Shown: positions 11,632 through 22,223 of the stretch, piece after piece
Position numbering within the stretch: the first letter of the stretch is position 1
How the letters are laid out: each line of letters starts with the position of its first letter
Position numbers and translations under genes: made by a program
DNA from: Pollenia angustigena
Lineage: Eukaryota; Arthropoda; Insecta; Diptera; Polleniidae
Length of the DNA stretch: 64,000 nt
Reading direction: 5' to 3'
NCBI GenBank assembly: GCA_930367215.1
Contig: OV884056.1
Location: forward strand, 227,035,127 to 227,099,126
Notes under the pieces: generated by a model
What the model was told of the DNA's origin: nothing
Database searches by the model: none
What the model saw: only the letters and a program-made list of their open reading frames with translations

Positions 11632-12001
11632 GCCCAAAAGTGTTTTTGTTATATATTTAATACACCCAGAAAAAAGCAACAAAACCATTTTTAAAAAAAA
11701 TGTTAACCATATTGTGTTTAATTTAACCATATCATTGTCACCGACAACCATAGTATGGATAAATAAGTTTCTTAAAAAATATTGTTGTTGGTTGTGACCA
11801 TAATAAAACATGTTTTTCTCTGCGTGTATGTAGATCTTTTGTTGTATTTAACTTCTTTGGTATTCATGGACCTTATGACATTTTAAAAAATGACATAATG
11901 TCCATTTGCAAAGTGTCTTAATGCGCACGGACATTATGACATTTTCAAAAGTGTCACAGTGTCCATGGAAACTTTGACACTGGACGTTATGACATGCCAC
12001 C
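11632..12001. mobile_element. right part of a foldback element, type A terminus (left end missing)
   Basis: After the 82-bp array comes a segment bounded by ACACCCAGAAAAAAGC and TTTTCTCTGCGTGTA. Then come iterated phrases of the form GGACATTATGACA and AAAGTGTCA, closing GTTATGACATGCCACC at 12001. The same order, inverted, is found in the complete element at 60329-60924. No matching left terminus lies upstream of the array, so this copy is truncated. Confidence 0.8.
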
Positions 12002-12146
12002 ATCTATGTATATGATTAGAAAATACTGTGTGACCAAACAGAAATAGTGGGGTACAATATATCCCATATACAGACCGTTTTTTTTTTATGAAACATGAAC
12101 AAAGTATTAAATTGAACAAAAATTAATATTATTTTTTATCTAACTA

Positions 12147-12449
12147 TTAATGCCCGTAATTTATACAAACAGACATGTGATCGTGTTCGTAACTAACAGT
12201 TATCTTTAGCTATCCGGTTAAACTTTTTTGGTAATATCAACGTTAATTTTGCCTACGTGTTTCTTTTAAAGAATGGCAACATTGGCATTTTTATTCTCCT
12301 TTTGTATTAACAATAAAAAAATCCATGGTGTAAAATACACTAGAATTTAACCAGTAGGTAAAACCAAATTGCTAAATTATATCAAATTAGTTACACAAGG
12401 GATAACTATACACAGCTAGATATCTATTTGTATAAATTACGGGCATAAA
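12147..12449. mobile_element. 303-bp TIR element with probable TA duplication
   Basis: TTAATGCCCGTAATTTATAC at the left and TTTATGCCCGTAATTTATAC (inverted) at the right, flanked by TA on both sides. This fits a mariner-type MITE. There is no coding capacity. Confidence 0.65.
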
Positions 12450-12897
12450 TATTAGACTACAGTTTGCTCACACTAATTTTAGTGCAAACTGGTCACTCTC
12501 TTCAAACTAACAAGAAGTAGCTCATATAATAAAGTAATTTAACCGTTGCAATGTAAAATTTAATAACACACAAATACAATTTAATATATCCTTTATGACT
12601 CATATAGAGAAACATATATATGTACCTTTTGTAAGATTTTACTTTAAACATAAATGTTAAACGTACGGTCAATAACATAAAAATTAATTATGAATACAAC
12701 TAGCTAGAAAGTATTCTTGCTTAAGCCCAACATTTTGATACCCTACAACAGTCAAAAACAAGGAACCAACTTTTCTTTTTTGCAGATTTTGTTTTAAATT
12801 TAAGTTCTATATTTAATTTAACGGTGTGATGTAAAGGAAATGTTGATTTATTAAACCTTTTTTTTTTGGGGGGGTACATAATTTTTCGTTAATAAGA

Positions 12898-13133
12898 TTT
12901 TTAGAAATGATTCCCTGATGATCTGGCCTAAGCAACCAGTGAAATGTGCATATCCTCTAACAATAAATTTCAGTGTATTTATTAAGAATGTAAATTCGGA
13001 ATTTGTCACAACGAACAAAAACTTATTAGTTATCAAAGTTTTTCTTGGGATTCAAAAAATTAATTAACAAGGTTTCATACTATTGATAAACTGAAATTTA
13101 TTGTTGATGGGATAAGCTATTCCTATGCGCATT
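12898..13133. mobile_element. dispersed repeat F (GCCTAAGCAACCAGTG family)
   Basis: It contains GCCTAAGCAACCAGTGAAAT, a segment AACAATAAATTTCAGTGTAT and a downstream inverted relative with GGGATAAGCTATTCC. Relatives occur at 42487-43360, 46110-46215 and 59221-59395. The left and right halves are partly complementary, so it is a small foldback-like repeat. It joins the SINE S1 copy at about 13134. Confidence 0.55.
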
Positions 13134-13444
13134 TCATTGATAATTTTTCATTCTTGACTGGCGCGGTGCGGTGCTCGAACTAGAGCTGCAAAACTATCGA
13201 TAGTCGGCCCAATCGATAGTTTCGATAGTTAGCTCAAAAACTATCGATACTATCGATAGTATCGAAAAGTTTTTATGTGCCATTTTGTAGACACGGTAGT
13301 TAATGAGGATGGTAAACAATGAAAAAGTTTTAACGTTTTTCAGATATAAAAATCAGCATATTGATTTTAAACTTCAGTGTCATCTATAGTTTATAATAAA
13401 TATATGTAATCTTTATAAGGGGAGGATAAGAGGAAAACTCTTGT

Positions 13445-13516
13445 ATAGATGCGCTTCGTACAAGAAGACAAATTCGTGATGATTCCAACCCTCTTGAACT
13501 TGCCAGTGCCAAGTAA
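13445..13516 (+). pseudogene. fragment resembling the start of a PIF/Harbinger nuclease
   Basis: The plus strand reads IDALRTRRQIRDDSNPLELA before a stop at 13514. An R-rich stretch followed by RD..NPLEL is characteristic of the N-terminal region of HARBI1-like nucleases. Nothing recognisable follows in the same frame, so this is a short relic. The match is from memory of the family and covers only about 24 residues. Confidence 0.4.
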
Positions 13517-13609
13517 GAACTTCTAATAAGTAACGAAACTTTATTGTGCCCGATGAGTTCTTCTTCTGGTTGGGGTAGCTATTGGCCAATATGCTGGTCG
13601 TATTATTGG

Positions 13610-13903
13610 TTAAACTGACTCAGTAAAATTGTCACTTGATGGTGGAATATTTTCAACACCAAATACTTGGCCGGACTTACAATACAAGAGCTGCGAAACA
13701 GTATCCTCAAGGCTATTTAATGGAACTTCTTGTGATAGCCCTCTCCCGGTCGCTTGAGTGTTTCTTTTATTGTTGGCAAGTTTTTTCTTTATACTTGCCT
13801 TGTAGTGTATCCAAACCTGTGCCACGAATATTATAATTAGATTAAGAAGATTATAAGTGTTTAAAAGAAGTTCTTGTCGTGGTCCTAGACTATATAACTC
13901 CAA
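13610..13903 (-). pseudogene. zeste-like Myb/SANT DNA-binding domain fragment
   Basis: The minus-strand frame contains VWIHYKASIKKKLANNKR, then QATGRG, VPLNSLEDTVSQLL and GVENIPPSSD. The W..YK...KKKLA.NKR / ATGGG / L..LED pattern matches the C-terminal half of the zeste-type Myb/SANT-like domain found in insect proteins and in the second protein of many Harbinger transposons. The first helices of the domain are absent, so it is partial. It lies inside the hAT-like element, opposite in strand to the nuclease-like fragment at 13445. Confidence 0.5.
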
Positions 13904-14997
13904 TATAAACTCTTCCCATAAATGCTTAAATGCATTTTTTCATCATACCAAACTTTGGTGTTTTCCTCGGTCAATTTTTAAGTTTCTCCAAATAAGCTAG
14001 ACGAGCCGCTCAAATTGAGCTTTCCTTTTTATTTTCAAACTAATAAAAGTTTAAAAAAAAAACCGAAAAAGTTATTACAAAAATTTATACGTACGATTTC
14101 TCCATTTTGTTTTCGATTTTACCGAATTCAAAAATAAACTTTAACTGCCAATAACATAACTACTTCTTAGCAGTTGTGTGTATTTAACATTTTTGAGGAC
14201 CAAACTTTTACAAAGTTGAAAACGGCAATTCCACGAAAAAACAGATACACAACTGAATAGCCAACTGCCTGTTGGCAATGTGAATTTATCAAAGACAACC
14301 AAACTGTTACAAAAGTGGAGAACCGCAATAGGGGCATTAGTTTATATATGGTAGGTACGATTAACACTATTTTAATATGTTAATTAGTACACAATTTTGT
14401 AAAAGTAACGAAAAAGTCTATTGTTAAAGTTTCAAAGGCGATTTTTAAAAATTTACTCCTAATCCAATATAATCATCACCTTTTTGCGGTTATATTTTTG
14501 TTTAAAGTTGTAGTTCCTAAACATTCCTAATGTCAAAGTTCGGAAGTAAAATTTAATTATTATTCCATATACTAATTTTAATCCAGTTTTTAGTTACTTT
14601 TAAAATTCTCCGATAGTATCGATAGTGATAAAAACTATCGATAGTTCGTCAAAAATAAAACTATCGATACTATCGATAGTACTATCGATTGTTTTGCAGC
14701 TCTAGCTCGAACCCAGGTTCAAGTTGTGCTGAAAAAGGTCAACAAGAAATAAGAAAGAAGAAAACAAGTAAGAAAGTATAGTCGGTCAAGCCCGACCATA
14801 TGATACCCTACACCACAGTATTTAAAAAAACATCATGCTTATGTCTCCATATAAATATGGATTTATCTATGTTGATAAACTTCATTAAAATTAGTTTGAA
14901 TGTTTGTAAGAGGCAGAAATTGCCCCCTACCTCCCTTTGTGGTCCTATTTTTGAAAAACTGTATAGCTAATGTGTCCATATAGATATGGTTCTATTT

Positions 14998-15836
14998 GGT
15001 GGGGTGTCACAAAGCCATAGGACATAAAGCCATATGGCATCAAGTCCCATTCCATTGAGACATAAGGGCATATGCCATTAAGTCTCAACGCCATAAATGT
15101 TTTCCGTAAAATGAGACATAAAGCCATATTTTTTATAATGATTGTATTTCACCCTATTTCATGTAGAAAATGCTTTGTTGTTTCATGTCGCCCTGTTTTA
15201 TGTCAAAAATGGCGGTATGAACTAAGTCCCCAATGAATTAACTCCCCAAACCCAAAATGAACTAAGCCCCTAAATTTGGGGACGTCGTTCATATATGGAA
15301 AAAACCCGAAAAAGCTACGCTAACAAGTGCTTCTCTGCATAGCCGGCCTTCGGCCGGACGCAATGATTTTCTCCTCTATGGTATAACAAACACCGGCTTC
15401 GCTAACTAAAGCTTCTCTGCGTAAACGGCCTTCGTTCGGAAACAAGACAGATTTTAGAAGCTTTACTTAGCGAAATCGGTACTTGTTATACCATAAAGGA
15501 GAAAATTCTTGCGACCGCCAAAAGGCCGGCTATACAGATAAGCTTCAGTAAGCGAAGCCGGTGTTTGTTATACCATGGAGGAGAAAATCCTTGCGCCCGG
15601 CCGAAGGCCGGCTATACAGCGCAGCTTTAGTTAGCGAAGCAGGTCTTTGTTATACCATATAAGCATTTGTAACGCAACACATCAAATGGGACATAACACC
15701 ATAATGGCTTTATGTCCCATTCCACTATAATTGATATGAGACTTAAGGCCATATCAAAATTATGGCTTTATGTCCGTTTGGATTGAGACATAAAGCCATT
15801 ATGGCTTTATGTCCTATGGCTTTGTGACACCCCACC
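14998..15836. mobile_element. foldback element, type B termini, 839 bp, 9-bp TSD
   Basis: Ends GGTGGGGTGTCACAAAGCC and its inverse, then iterated phrases such as GGACATAAAGCCAT. GTTCTATTT is duplicated at 14989-14997 and 15837-15845. The interior carries module-M units in both orientations, and near 15214-15300 a patch of GAACTAAGTCCCC/TTAACTCCCC phrases resembling the type C termini. Long repeat-built inverted ends with 9-bp duplications are known from Drosophila FB elements and Mutator-like transposons. Confidence 0.9.
15329..15660. repeat. inverted cluster of 82-bp module M
   Basis: Minus-oriented units lie at about 15329-15439 (AGCCGGCCTTCGGCCGG, GGTATAACAAACACCGG) and plus-oriented units at about 15452-15659 (AGGCCGGCTATACAG, TTTGTTATACCATGGAGG). 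They sit head to head inside the type B foldback element. Confidence 0.85.
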
Positions 15837-15870
15837 GTTCTATTTATGTTTTAAATTTCATTAAAATCGG

Positions 15871-16252
15871 ACTCATAAAATTATTACAGTAACTGATTGT
15901 GGGTTATTAAATTCGTTTTCCGTACTGTTAAAATTGAATAAAAATATAGTTATTTTACGAATAATTTTATTTTTTAACATTTATGTTTGTTATTAAAAAA
16001 ACAAACTTCCAAAAAATAATGTTTTTCCGTATTTATTTTGTTATGTAGTTTGATTTTTGTCGGTTAAAATATATTTTTTAAAACTAAAAACTATTCAGTT
16101 TTAAGAAATATGACGTTCAATAAAAAAAAAATTTAGAAATTAATGAAAAAATCATTTGTTTTAAATGAAATGTAAATGATCCGTTTTTTAAATGAATTTT
16201 AATTTGTTTAAAATGAATTTTCGTTTGAATTTAACTACATAATATTTTGAGT
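15871..16252. mobile_element. probable 382-bp TIR element inside repeat D
   Basis: ACTCATAAAATTATTACAGT at the left and ACTCAAAATATTATGTAGTT (inverted) at the right. The flanks are TCGG and GCGG, a possible imperfect duplication. A relative of the right end is at about 47730-47770. The flanking DINE-like sequence continues across the gap. Confidence 0.5.
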
Positions 16253-16597
16253 GCGGTTTGATAGTTTCCGAGAGGAAGAAATTTCCCCCTATCTTCCGTC
16301 GTGGTCCTACGATTTTCAACAGGCTTTTCCTTGTGTCGATAAGAACCTATGTCCCAAATTTTATCAAATTATCTCCAAAATTGCGACCTGTACTTTGCAC
16401 AAGGTTAAATGGACATCCAGCCAGCCAGCCGGACGGACATCTTTAGTTCGACTCAGAAAGTGATTCTGAGTCGATCGGTATACTTTATTAATATAATATT
16501 TTATGGTGTTACACAAATCAGCACAAATGCATAATACCCTCTCCACTATTGTGGTGTGTGTATAAAAATGAAAAACAAAAAATATACTTTGGACTTC

Positions 16598-17690
16598 AAG
16601 AAGAATTTTTGACAAAAAGTATGGAAAAACAGAAGTAAAGGAAGAACATGTAAATCATTTAAACATTAATGTTTGACTTTTGACTGCCAGCAGTCGTCAA
16701 TGGCTGGAGTGTTAAACGGCTATTAAGATATGTTTAAATCCAAAGTGTTGAACGTGACAGTCGTACGCATCACAAAAACGCAATAACATTTTAATCAACA
16801 AATACTTTTACACTCTCTTAACCCTTAAATTATAGCACTAAGAAAGCACTGTTATCTATGCTAAAGTTTAGGGAGGGCGCGATTCTAGATCAAAGATAAT
16901 GGCAAAAGAAGTAGCGGTTCGAACGTGAAAAAATAGAAGTAGTTTTTGTGGCCATGTATAAAAAGGTGTAATTCAGCGAAACCTGTCACAATTTTTTAGT
17001 CAGAATACTTTCCATACGTAGCAATGGAACATTAAAATGCCCTTGGTTTGATTCCAAAATCTCGATACGTGACATTTCGAACGTGAAATTTTTTCCATAA
17101 TAATTACACCAAATAATGATTAAAACAAAATAAAAATTTACTGTTAATCCAAATAACATATTTATTTTTGAATTCTTCCTTAGATTACAGACTACGTAAG
17201 AAAATTTTTTGGGAATAATTTTCATCCCTCTTTTAAGGGAGATAATATTAAAGAAAACCTACAATAAAACATTCTCACAAATAAGAAATTACGTTTGCAC
17301 AACTTTGCAGTGTGATTGTTCATCTAAGTGAACAAATTTATGGGTTAATTTATAAAATTAGTTAAATCTAAATATTTCTCTATAACAATATCGTAAAATA
17401 GTCAGCTTTTAATAACTTTAAAATTTTCGGTCACGGTGGACCTTTAGACGGAAATGCGCATATTGAGTGGTTACAATTGAAACCTTGGTAACCTGGTAAA
17501 AATTATCAATAAATTTTAATTAATTTCATGTTGTAAAATTCCTTTCTTCATAAAAATATTTTAAAAAAATGAAACTTGATGAACTTGAGCCTAATTAAAA
17601 AAAATCAATATTTGGATTTAAAGCCATAAGCAGTTCAACAAAAATAGCCACAATACTAATTATTAAAAAACATTTAAGAAACTATAAAAT
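16598..17690 (+). mobile_element. SINE S1 copy, plus strand, apparently interrupted
   Basis: The leader (ACAGAAGTAAAGGAAGAACATG, broken here as ACAGAAGTAAAGG and GAACATG) and CAGCAGTCGTCAATGGCTGG (16690-16709) match the S1 copy near 4600-4760 in inverse. The A-box region TGAGTGGTTACAATTGAAAC and the long tail resume at about 17440. About 700 bases between 16721 and 17424 have no S1 counterpart and are probably an insertion, though no clear ends were found. The B box is deleted in this copy. Confidence 0.55.
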
Positions 17691-18213
17691 TTCATTAAAA
17701 TATTGTAAATTTTGCACAATTTTTTATTCGGTCATATTAGAACGTAAATTTAAAATGAGTCAAGTTAAAATTATTCAAATGAAATTATTATCTAAACTCT
17801 TACAGTTTGGGGGATTTTTTTTCAAAATACGTTAAATTGAAGCGTTTTCAAAATTATTTTTGGGAATAAAAAAAATTACCAGGCAACACTGATACAAATG
17901 CACATTTCATTGTTAAAAATATTATTGAAATAAATACAAAGCTCAAAGATATGCAATAACTAATTTAAAAGTGCATAATACAAATCATTAATATTTTGTA
18001 AAACCCAGCGTTGCCCGGTTAAAGTTATTTTAATTGGCCCTGGTGGTAGTTTAAGCCATGAAATAAATGAATCTTTAAATTTTGTACTTTTTTGTGACAT
18101 TCCAATGCAGCTGTATAAAATCGTAAAAACATTTTTGGATTAAGGATAAATGTCAACTTCAAAAAAATCGGACCAAACAAATACTATTATCGTAACGATT
18201 AACTTTTTCAATT
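17691..18213. other. no gene seen
   Basis: AT-rich. AAACCCAGCGTTGCCCGG near 18001 looks like the edge of another dispersed repeat, but I cannot name it. Confidence 0.4.
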
Positions 18214-18583
18214 AATTACAAGTAAGTATGGTTAGGTGGTCAAGACCGACCATAAGATGCCCTTCACCACAGTACACCACTTTTTGGGACGCATGGGTAA
18301 TCATGGAACCGCCTGAACAAAATTATGTTATCAGATTAAGATTCATGTAAAAGTTCTTTGTGCCGCATATTATTTAACCTTTCTGTGCTCGGGATCGAAA
18401 ACTTACGTGGGCGGTCGGAAGACTACATTCGTAGTAACATTATTTTTGCATTACTTTATCCTAATAAACAAGAAAAAAATGGTTATATTTGTTTTATTTT
18501 ATTGATATTTCATTTATGTAGGTATAGGAAAGCTTGAACAAAACCATTTTAAACATTTATGTTTTATTTATAGAGCAGCATTT

Positions 18584-19790
18584 TCAAAATTCGTAAGTTT
18601 TGGAATGTGCATCGCACACCGGTTTCTTACACCAACTACATTTCTTTCGTGTGTTTTTGCGATTTCCAATTTCACATGCCTGACATCGTACACGATGTTT
18701 TGGCAGCTTATCCTCATATGTATCGGGAAATTGATTAGTAGCTGAAGCGGAAGAAGTTGAAATTGGCGAGTGCCCTAGCGCCATTTCGATAGCGAGGCGT
18801 GTTGGACTGTAGCCTATTACCCTTGAAATTTTTACCGTTTTAAAATTGCTGGCATAAACATCAGTTTTGCCAAACTTCTCAAGAACTTTCTCCGTTTGTC
18901 TGTTTGCTGAATATGGCTATTATTTTCTATATTGGTGATATAAGTAGCTAAGGCAGATATATCTAGCAAGTTGAAAAACATTGCCAATGTCCATCGCAAT
19001 GCTTTGCGTTTTGAAGAATATGCTGACAGCATTTTGTCCATTGCATCGACGCCTCCTTTGCTGACGTTATAGTCAAGTATATACTGCGGCTAATTTTTTT
19101 CTCTGCCACAATATCATTCAAAGTTGTACTTGACAATATAACAACTACCTTTCCCTTTTTTTTGGCACATAAGATGATAGTGCAAACTTTGATACCAAAA
19201 AACCAAAAACTGATGAATATTCTGCACGTTAACGGTCAGCTTTCATTTCGTTGGGTAAAAAGGTTTTATTTTGGCGAACCGTACCAAGAATTGCAAGGCC
19301 TTTGGACAATAAATATTTACCCAAATTTAACGATGTGAAAAAATTGTCCCAAACTATTGTTCTTCCAGTATTCTCCCAATTAGAAACCAGTTGTTTTACT
19401 ACATTCTCTCCAACATTTGCAGATCTACTTGTATTCGGTTTCTTTCCTACGTAGATTTCGCTTATGAGGGGATAAAATGATTTTGCATCGCAAGCAAACC
19501 AAACTTTAATACCGTATTTCGCTGGCTTTGAAGGTATGTCCTGGGTGAATTTGGTTCGTCCACGATATGGAAACAGTTGTTCATCCACTGTTATTTTTCC
19601 ACATGGCATATAATATCTGCTAAGATTTTGGTTCATTTGGTTCCAAATGGTTGCGATTGATGCTGCTTCATCTTCCATAGACACGTAGCTCTGGTACGCT
19701 GGCTATCAAAACGAATAAATCGAAGTATTTGTTTGAATCGAGATTTTGACATTGATGCGCAACACTTTACTAATTTTTGCAATACAAAGA
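18584..19790 (-). pseudogene. piggyBac transposase relic, all three catalytic Asp codons readable
   Basis: From high to low coordinates the minus strand gives SKSRFKQILRFIRFDS (about 19700-19760), then after a frameshift an intact stretch 19684-19229. That stretch holds ITVDEQLFPYRGRTKF, KYGIKVWFACDAKSFYPL and TIVWDNFFTSLNLGKYLL, and further on SKGGVDAMDKMLSAYSSKR. The aspartates at codons 19583-19585, 19346-19348 and 19045-19047 correspond to the DDD triad of piggyBac transposases; the first two are 79 residues apart, about the normal spacing. The C-terminal RCQAC...RKKCSWCKKPVCDAH is the family's Cys-rich zinc-binding domain. At least two frameshifts and a missing N-terminal half make it non-functional. 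The full-length family is around 550-600 residues. Confidence 0.93.
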
Positions 19791-20055
19791 ATAAAAAAAA
19801 ACAAAACAATGTAAAATCAAAAAAGTAACGTACACTTTGTATTTGCTCTATTGTTTTCGATGCAATGTTATTACTTTGATGCGCTATCAGCATACACGTG
19901 ATGCAAAGAATTTTTTTTTTAGCAAAAATAAAAGAAAAACAAGGTGTGCAAATGTAATAAGCAACAAATAAAGCTTGTTTGCATACAAACCACATAGTGA
20001 CTACAAATGTAGACCACCAGCCACGAGATGATCATTTTAAAAAACATTTCTTTAG

Positions 20056-21000
20056 GGCTCCGTGCAATAACTCCCAGGTGCAATAAGTCCCAAGAAAAAA
20101 ATGAAAGTAGACCCAAAAATTTTTCATACAAATGTGGGAGTAATTTCGTTATGAAATAGCTCCCAGCCCTCTCGGTTTTATTTCATTTTTTTGGAAGTTA
20201 TTTCATTTTTTGCCTGGGAGTTATTTCATAATGAAAAAAAATCCAAATGAAATAAGTCCCCGAAAAAATTAACGTGGAAGTTATTTCATTTTATTTTGGT
20301 TTTCGGTGTTATTTCATTTGCTGTGGGAGTTATTTCATTTTTTGTGGGAGTTTTTTCATTTTCAATTATTTGCAATTTCTTTAAATTGTTTAAAATTTAA
20401 AACGTTATTTATAACGGGATATTTCAAACTATTTGAATACAATGACTTAAGTTTATCAAAGAAGAAAAATTTGCTAATTACAATTGCAGTGTCTTATTGT
20501 TACCGGCTATGCAGTGAAGCTTTAGTTAGCGAAGCCGGTGTTTGTTATACCATAGAGTATAAAATCCTTGCGCCCGGCCGAAGACCGGCTATGCAGAGAA
20601 GCTTTAGTTAGCGACGCCGGTGTTTGCTTTAGTTAGCGAAGCCGATGTTTGTTATACCATAGAGGAGGTAATCCTTGTAACCGGCGTGCTTAAATTGCAG
20701 GCAGTTGCCATTGCAGGAAGTCAGGATATAATAAAATGCCCCATTTTTTTGGTCTTATTTCATTTCTTCTCGATGGACTGTTTTTGGAAGTTATTTCATT
20801 AATGTCTTTAGGAGTTATTTCATTATGAAATAACTCCCAAAAGTTGGGGTTTGTTTCATTTAAGACTTGGAAATTATTTCATTTTTTTGGGATTTATTTC
20901 TTTTTTCCAGTTTGGGACTTATTTCATTTATTTTGGGATTTAATTCATTGGGAGTTATTGCACTGGGACTTATTGCACCTGGGAGTTATTGCACGGAGCC
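20056..21000. mobile_element. foldback element, type C termini, 945 bp, 8-bp TSD
   Basis: Ends GGCTCCGTGCAATAACTCCC and its inverse. Internal iterations of GGGAGTTATTTCATT and GGGACTTATTTCATT phrases fill both arms. TTCTTTAG is duplicated at 20048-20055 and 21001-21008. The core contains module-M units at 20503-20680. It sits inside the piggyBac element. No coding capacity. Confidence 0.92.
20503..20680 (+). repeat. module M copies inside the type C foldback
   Basis: About two and a half units: CCGGCTATGCAGTGAAGC, AGCGAAGCCGGTGTTTG and CCATAGAGTATAAAATCC, then another unit with a short internal re-duplication (GCTTTAGTTAGCGA twice near 20603 and 20628). More than 85% like the 11304 array by eye. 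Confidence 0.85.
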
Positions 21001-21262
21001 TTCTTTAGCACCTATAAAATAATTATTTTAACATCACTAACGTTTAAATCTGCGAAAAACAAGATTTTAGGAAACTACAATAAACCTCAAATTGTTTGAC
21101 TGACGTTTTTAGTTTTTATTCGCTATTCTAATCAAAATTACTACAAATGTAGACTTCCGAGCACATAAAGGTTAAATATCTTCATATTTTTTTCATTTGT
21201 TTGAAGAAAATGATTCTGAATCGATCGGTATACATAAATATTGTGGTGTGGGTATAAAAACA

Positions 21263-22223
21263 ATGTAATTTTGTTTAAATAATGGTGAGTATTGTAATTA
21301 TTTAAGGACCTACCCACAGGAATACCTAATCAAACTCAGAAGGTCAAGATATCGTAAAGTATAACATTTAATTGTGCGTTTTTGAGAAATTCTTATTTGA
21401 TTATTTTTAAAGAAGTAGGTACATACATATGCACTATAGCAAATTTTTCCTTTTTTTGCCAAACTAATTTTTAGCCAAACAACTGCGAAAAATGAAATGA
21501 TTTTTGGATCTTAAAGCTTATAAATTTTTAGTCACGCAGCGCCACGGAGAAAAAAAGTTGGTGACGCGAGCTCACTCACAATCACAAACAAATTTTTTTT
21601 CACTCACGCTCTAACATTCTACCTTACATTTTTTTATTCACATTTTAAGTGTAGGGGCCAAAAAAAGGGGAACATTTCGTGTTGTGGTATGGTGTGCTGC
21701 AACACAATTGAATTATGTTATTGCAGTCAAAGTCGGTTAAGTGAAAAAGCAAAATTTCAAAGAACTTTTTTCGCTTATGCAATTTTTTAATTGAAAATCT
21801 TGTGATAAGTCAAACATTTTTCTGTTAAACGAAGCGTGTAAGCACTTTACAAGTTGTTCACTAAAACGAAAGTGCATTCAAAATAAAACAAGTGTATTAA
21901 AAAAAAAAAATCCCCGATCCAATTTTGAGATGTATGTATTTCATGTATATTTAAAAAATTTTACTTACATTTGATTGAATATATGTAACTAGAAAAAATA
22001 AAGTGTGGTTAAATTTACAAACTTTTCTTTTAGTGCTGTTGTTTCATGTAAAATGTTGTCTTTGGCAAAATGTTTTTAATTTAAACCGTTGTAATCACTT
22101 TAAATATTTATTTTAATATAAACTTTTAGTTCAAATAAAAAAAGCTTCCGATGTTAAATTAATAAAAAAAAATCTCAAACTCGATGTATAAAAAATATTG
22201 TTGAAAACTCTATGTTTAACCTA
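21263..22223. other. no gene seen
   Basis: AT-rich with a modest GC patch at 21530-21580 (ACGCAGCGCCACGG). No frame or repeat partner recognised. Confidence 0.45.

Larger units (their letters stand above)
13181..14704. mobile_element. hAT-like element, 1,524 bp, with TATCGATAG subterminal arrays
   Basis: The ends TAGAGCTGCAAAAC and GTTTTGCAGCTCTA are exact inverted repeats. GCTCGAAC is duplicated at 13173-13180 and 14705-14712. Just inside each end are several copies of the self-complementary motif CTATCGATAG. The 8-bp duplication and TAGAG start indicate a hAT-like element. The interior nevertheless shows remnants that look like PIF/Harbinger proteins (13445-13516 and 13610-13903), so the element may be chimeric or may contain an older nested insertion. 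Confidence 0.88.
13134..14760 (-). mobile_element. SINE S1 copy split by a hAT-like insertion
   Basis: The body AATTTTTCATTCTTGACTGG (13143 onward) and the B-box region CTCGAACCCAGG (from 14706) are the two halves of a minus-strand S1 SINE. They are separated by the element at 13181-14704, which duplicated GCTCGAAC inside the B box. Sequence beyond about 14735 no longer resembles S1. Confidence 0.65.
14765..16573 (+). mobile_element. DINE-1/Helitron-like dispersed repeat D, nearly full length, interrupted twice
   Basis: It starts AAGTAAGAAAGTATAGTCGG with a subterminal hairpin (GTCGG TCAAGC CCGAC) and GATACCCTACACCACAGTA. It ends with GATTCTGAGTCGATCGGTAT, a TA-rich stretch and GTGTGTATAAAAA. 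Conserved interior pieces include GGTCCTATTTTTGAAAAACT and GGACATCCAGCCAGCCAGCC. Other copies lie at 18214-21262, 36770-36945, 44990-45252 and 47600-48282. This copy is interrupted by a foldback element (14998-15836) and a small TIR element (15871-16252). The Helitron-like assignment is by analogy with DINE-1/INE-1 of Drosophila and is tentative. Confidence 0.65.
18378..21171. mobile_element. piggyBac element, 2,794 bp, TTAA-flanked
   Basis: Both flanks carry TTAA (18374-18377 and 21172-21175). The left end reads CCTTTCTGTGCTCGG, and the right end, inverted, CCTTTATGTGCTCGGAAGTC. Further in, both ends have GACTACATTCGTAGT-like palindromes, repeated near 19996. It carries a degenerate transposase on the minus strand and a 945-bp foldback insertion at 20056-21000. 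Target site and transposase together make the assignment firm. Confidence 0.93.
18214..21262 (+). mobile_element. repeat D copy split by a piggyBac element
   Basis: The 5' sequence AGTAAGTATGGTTAGGTGG with GGTCAAGACCGACCATAAGA lies at 18220-18260. The 3' sequence GATTCTGAATCGATCGGTAT followed by GTGGTGTGGGTATAAAAA lies at 21210-21258. The two halves join across the TTAA-flanked piggyBac insertion. This gives the order: repeat D, then piggyBac, then the foldback inside piggyBac. Confidence 0.6.
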
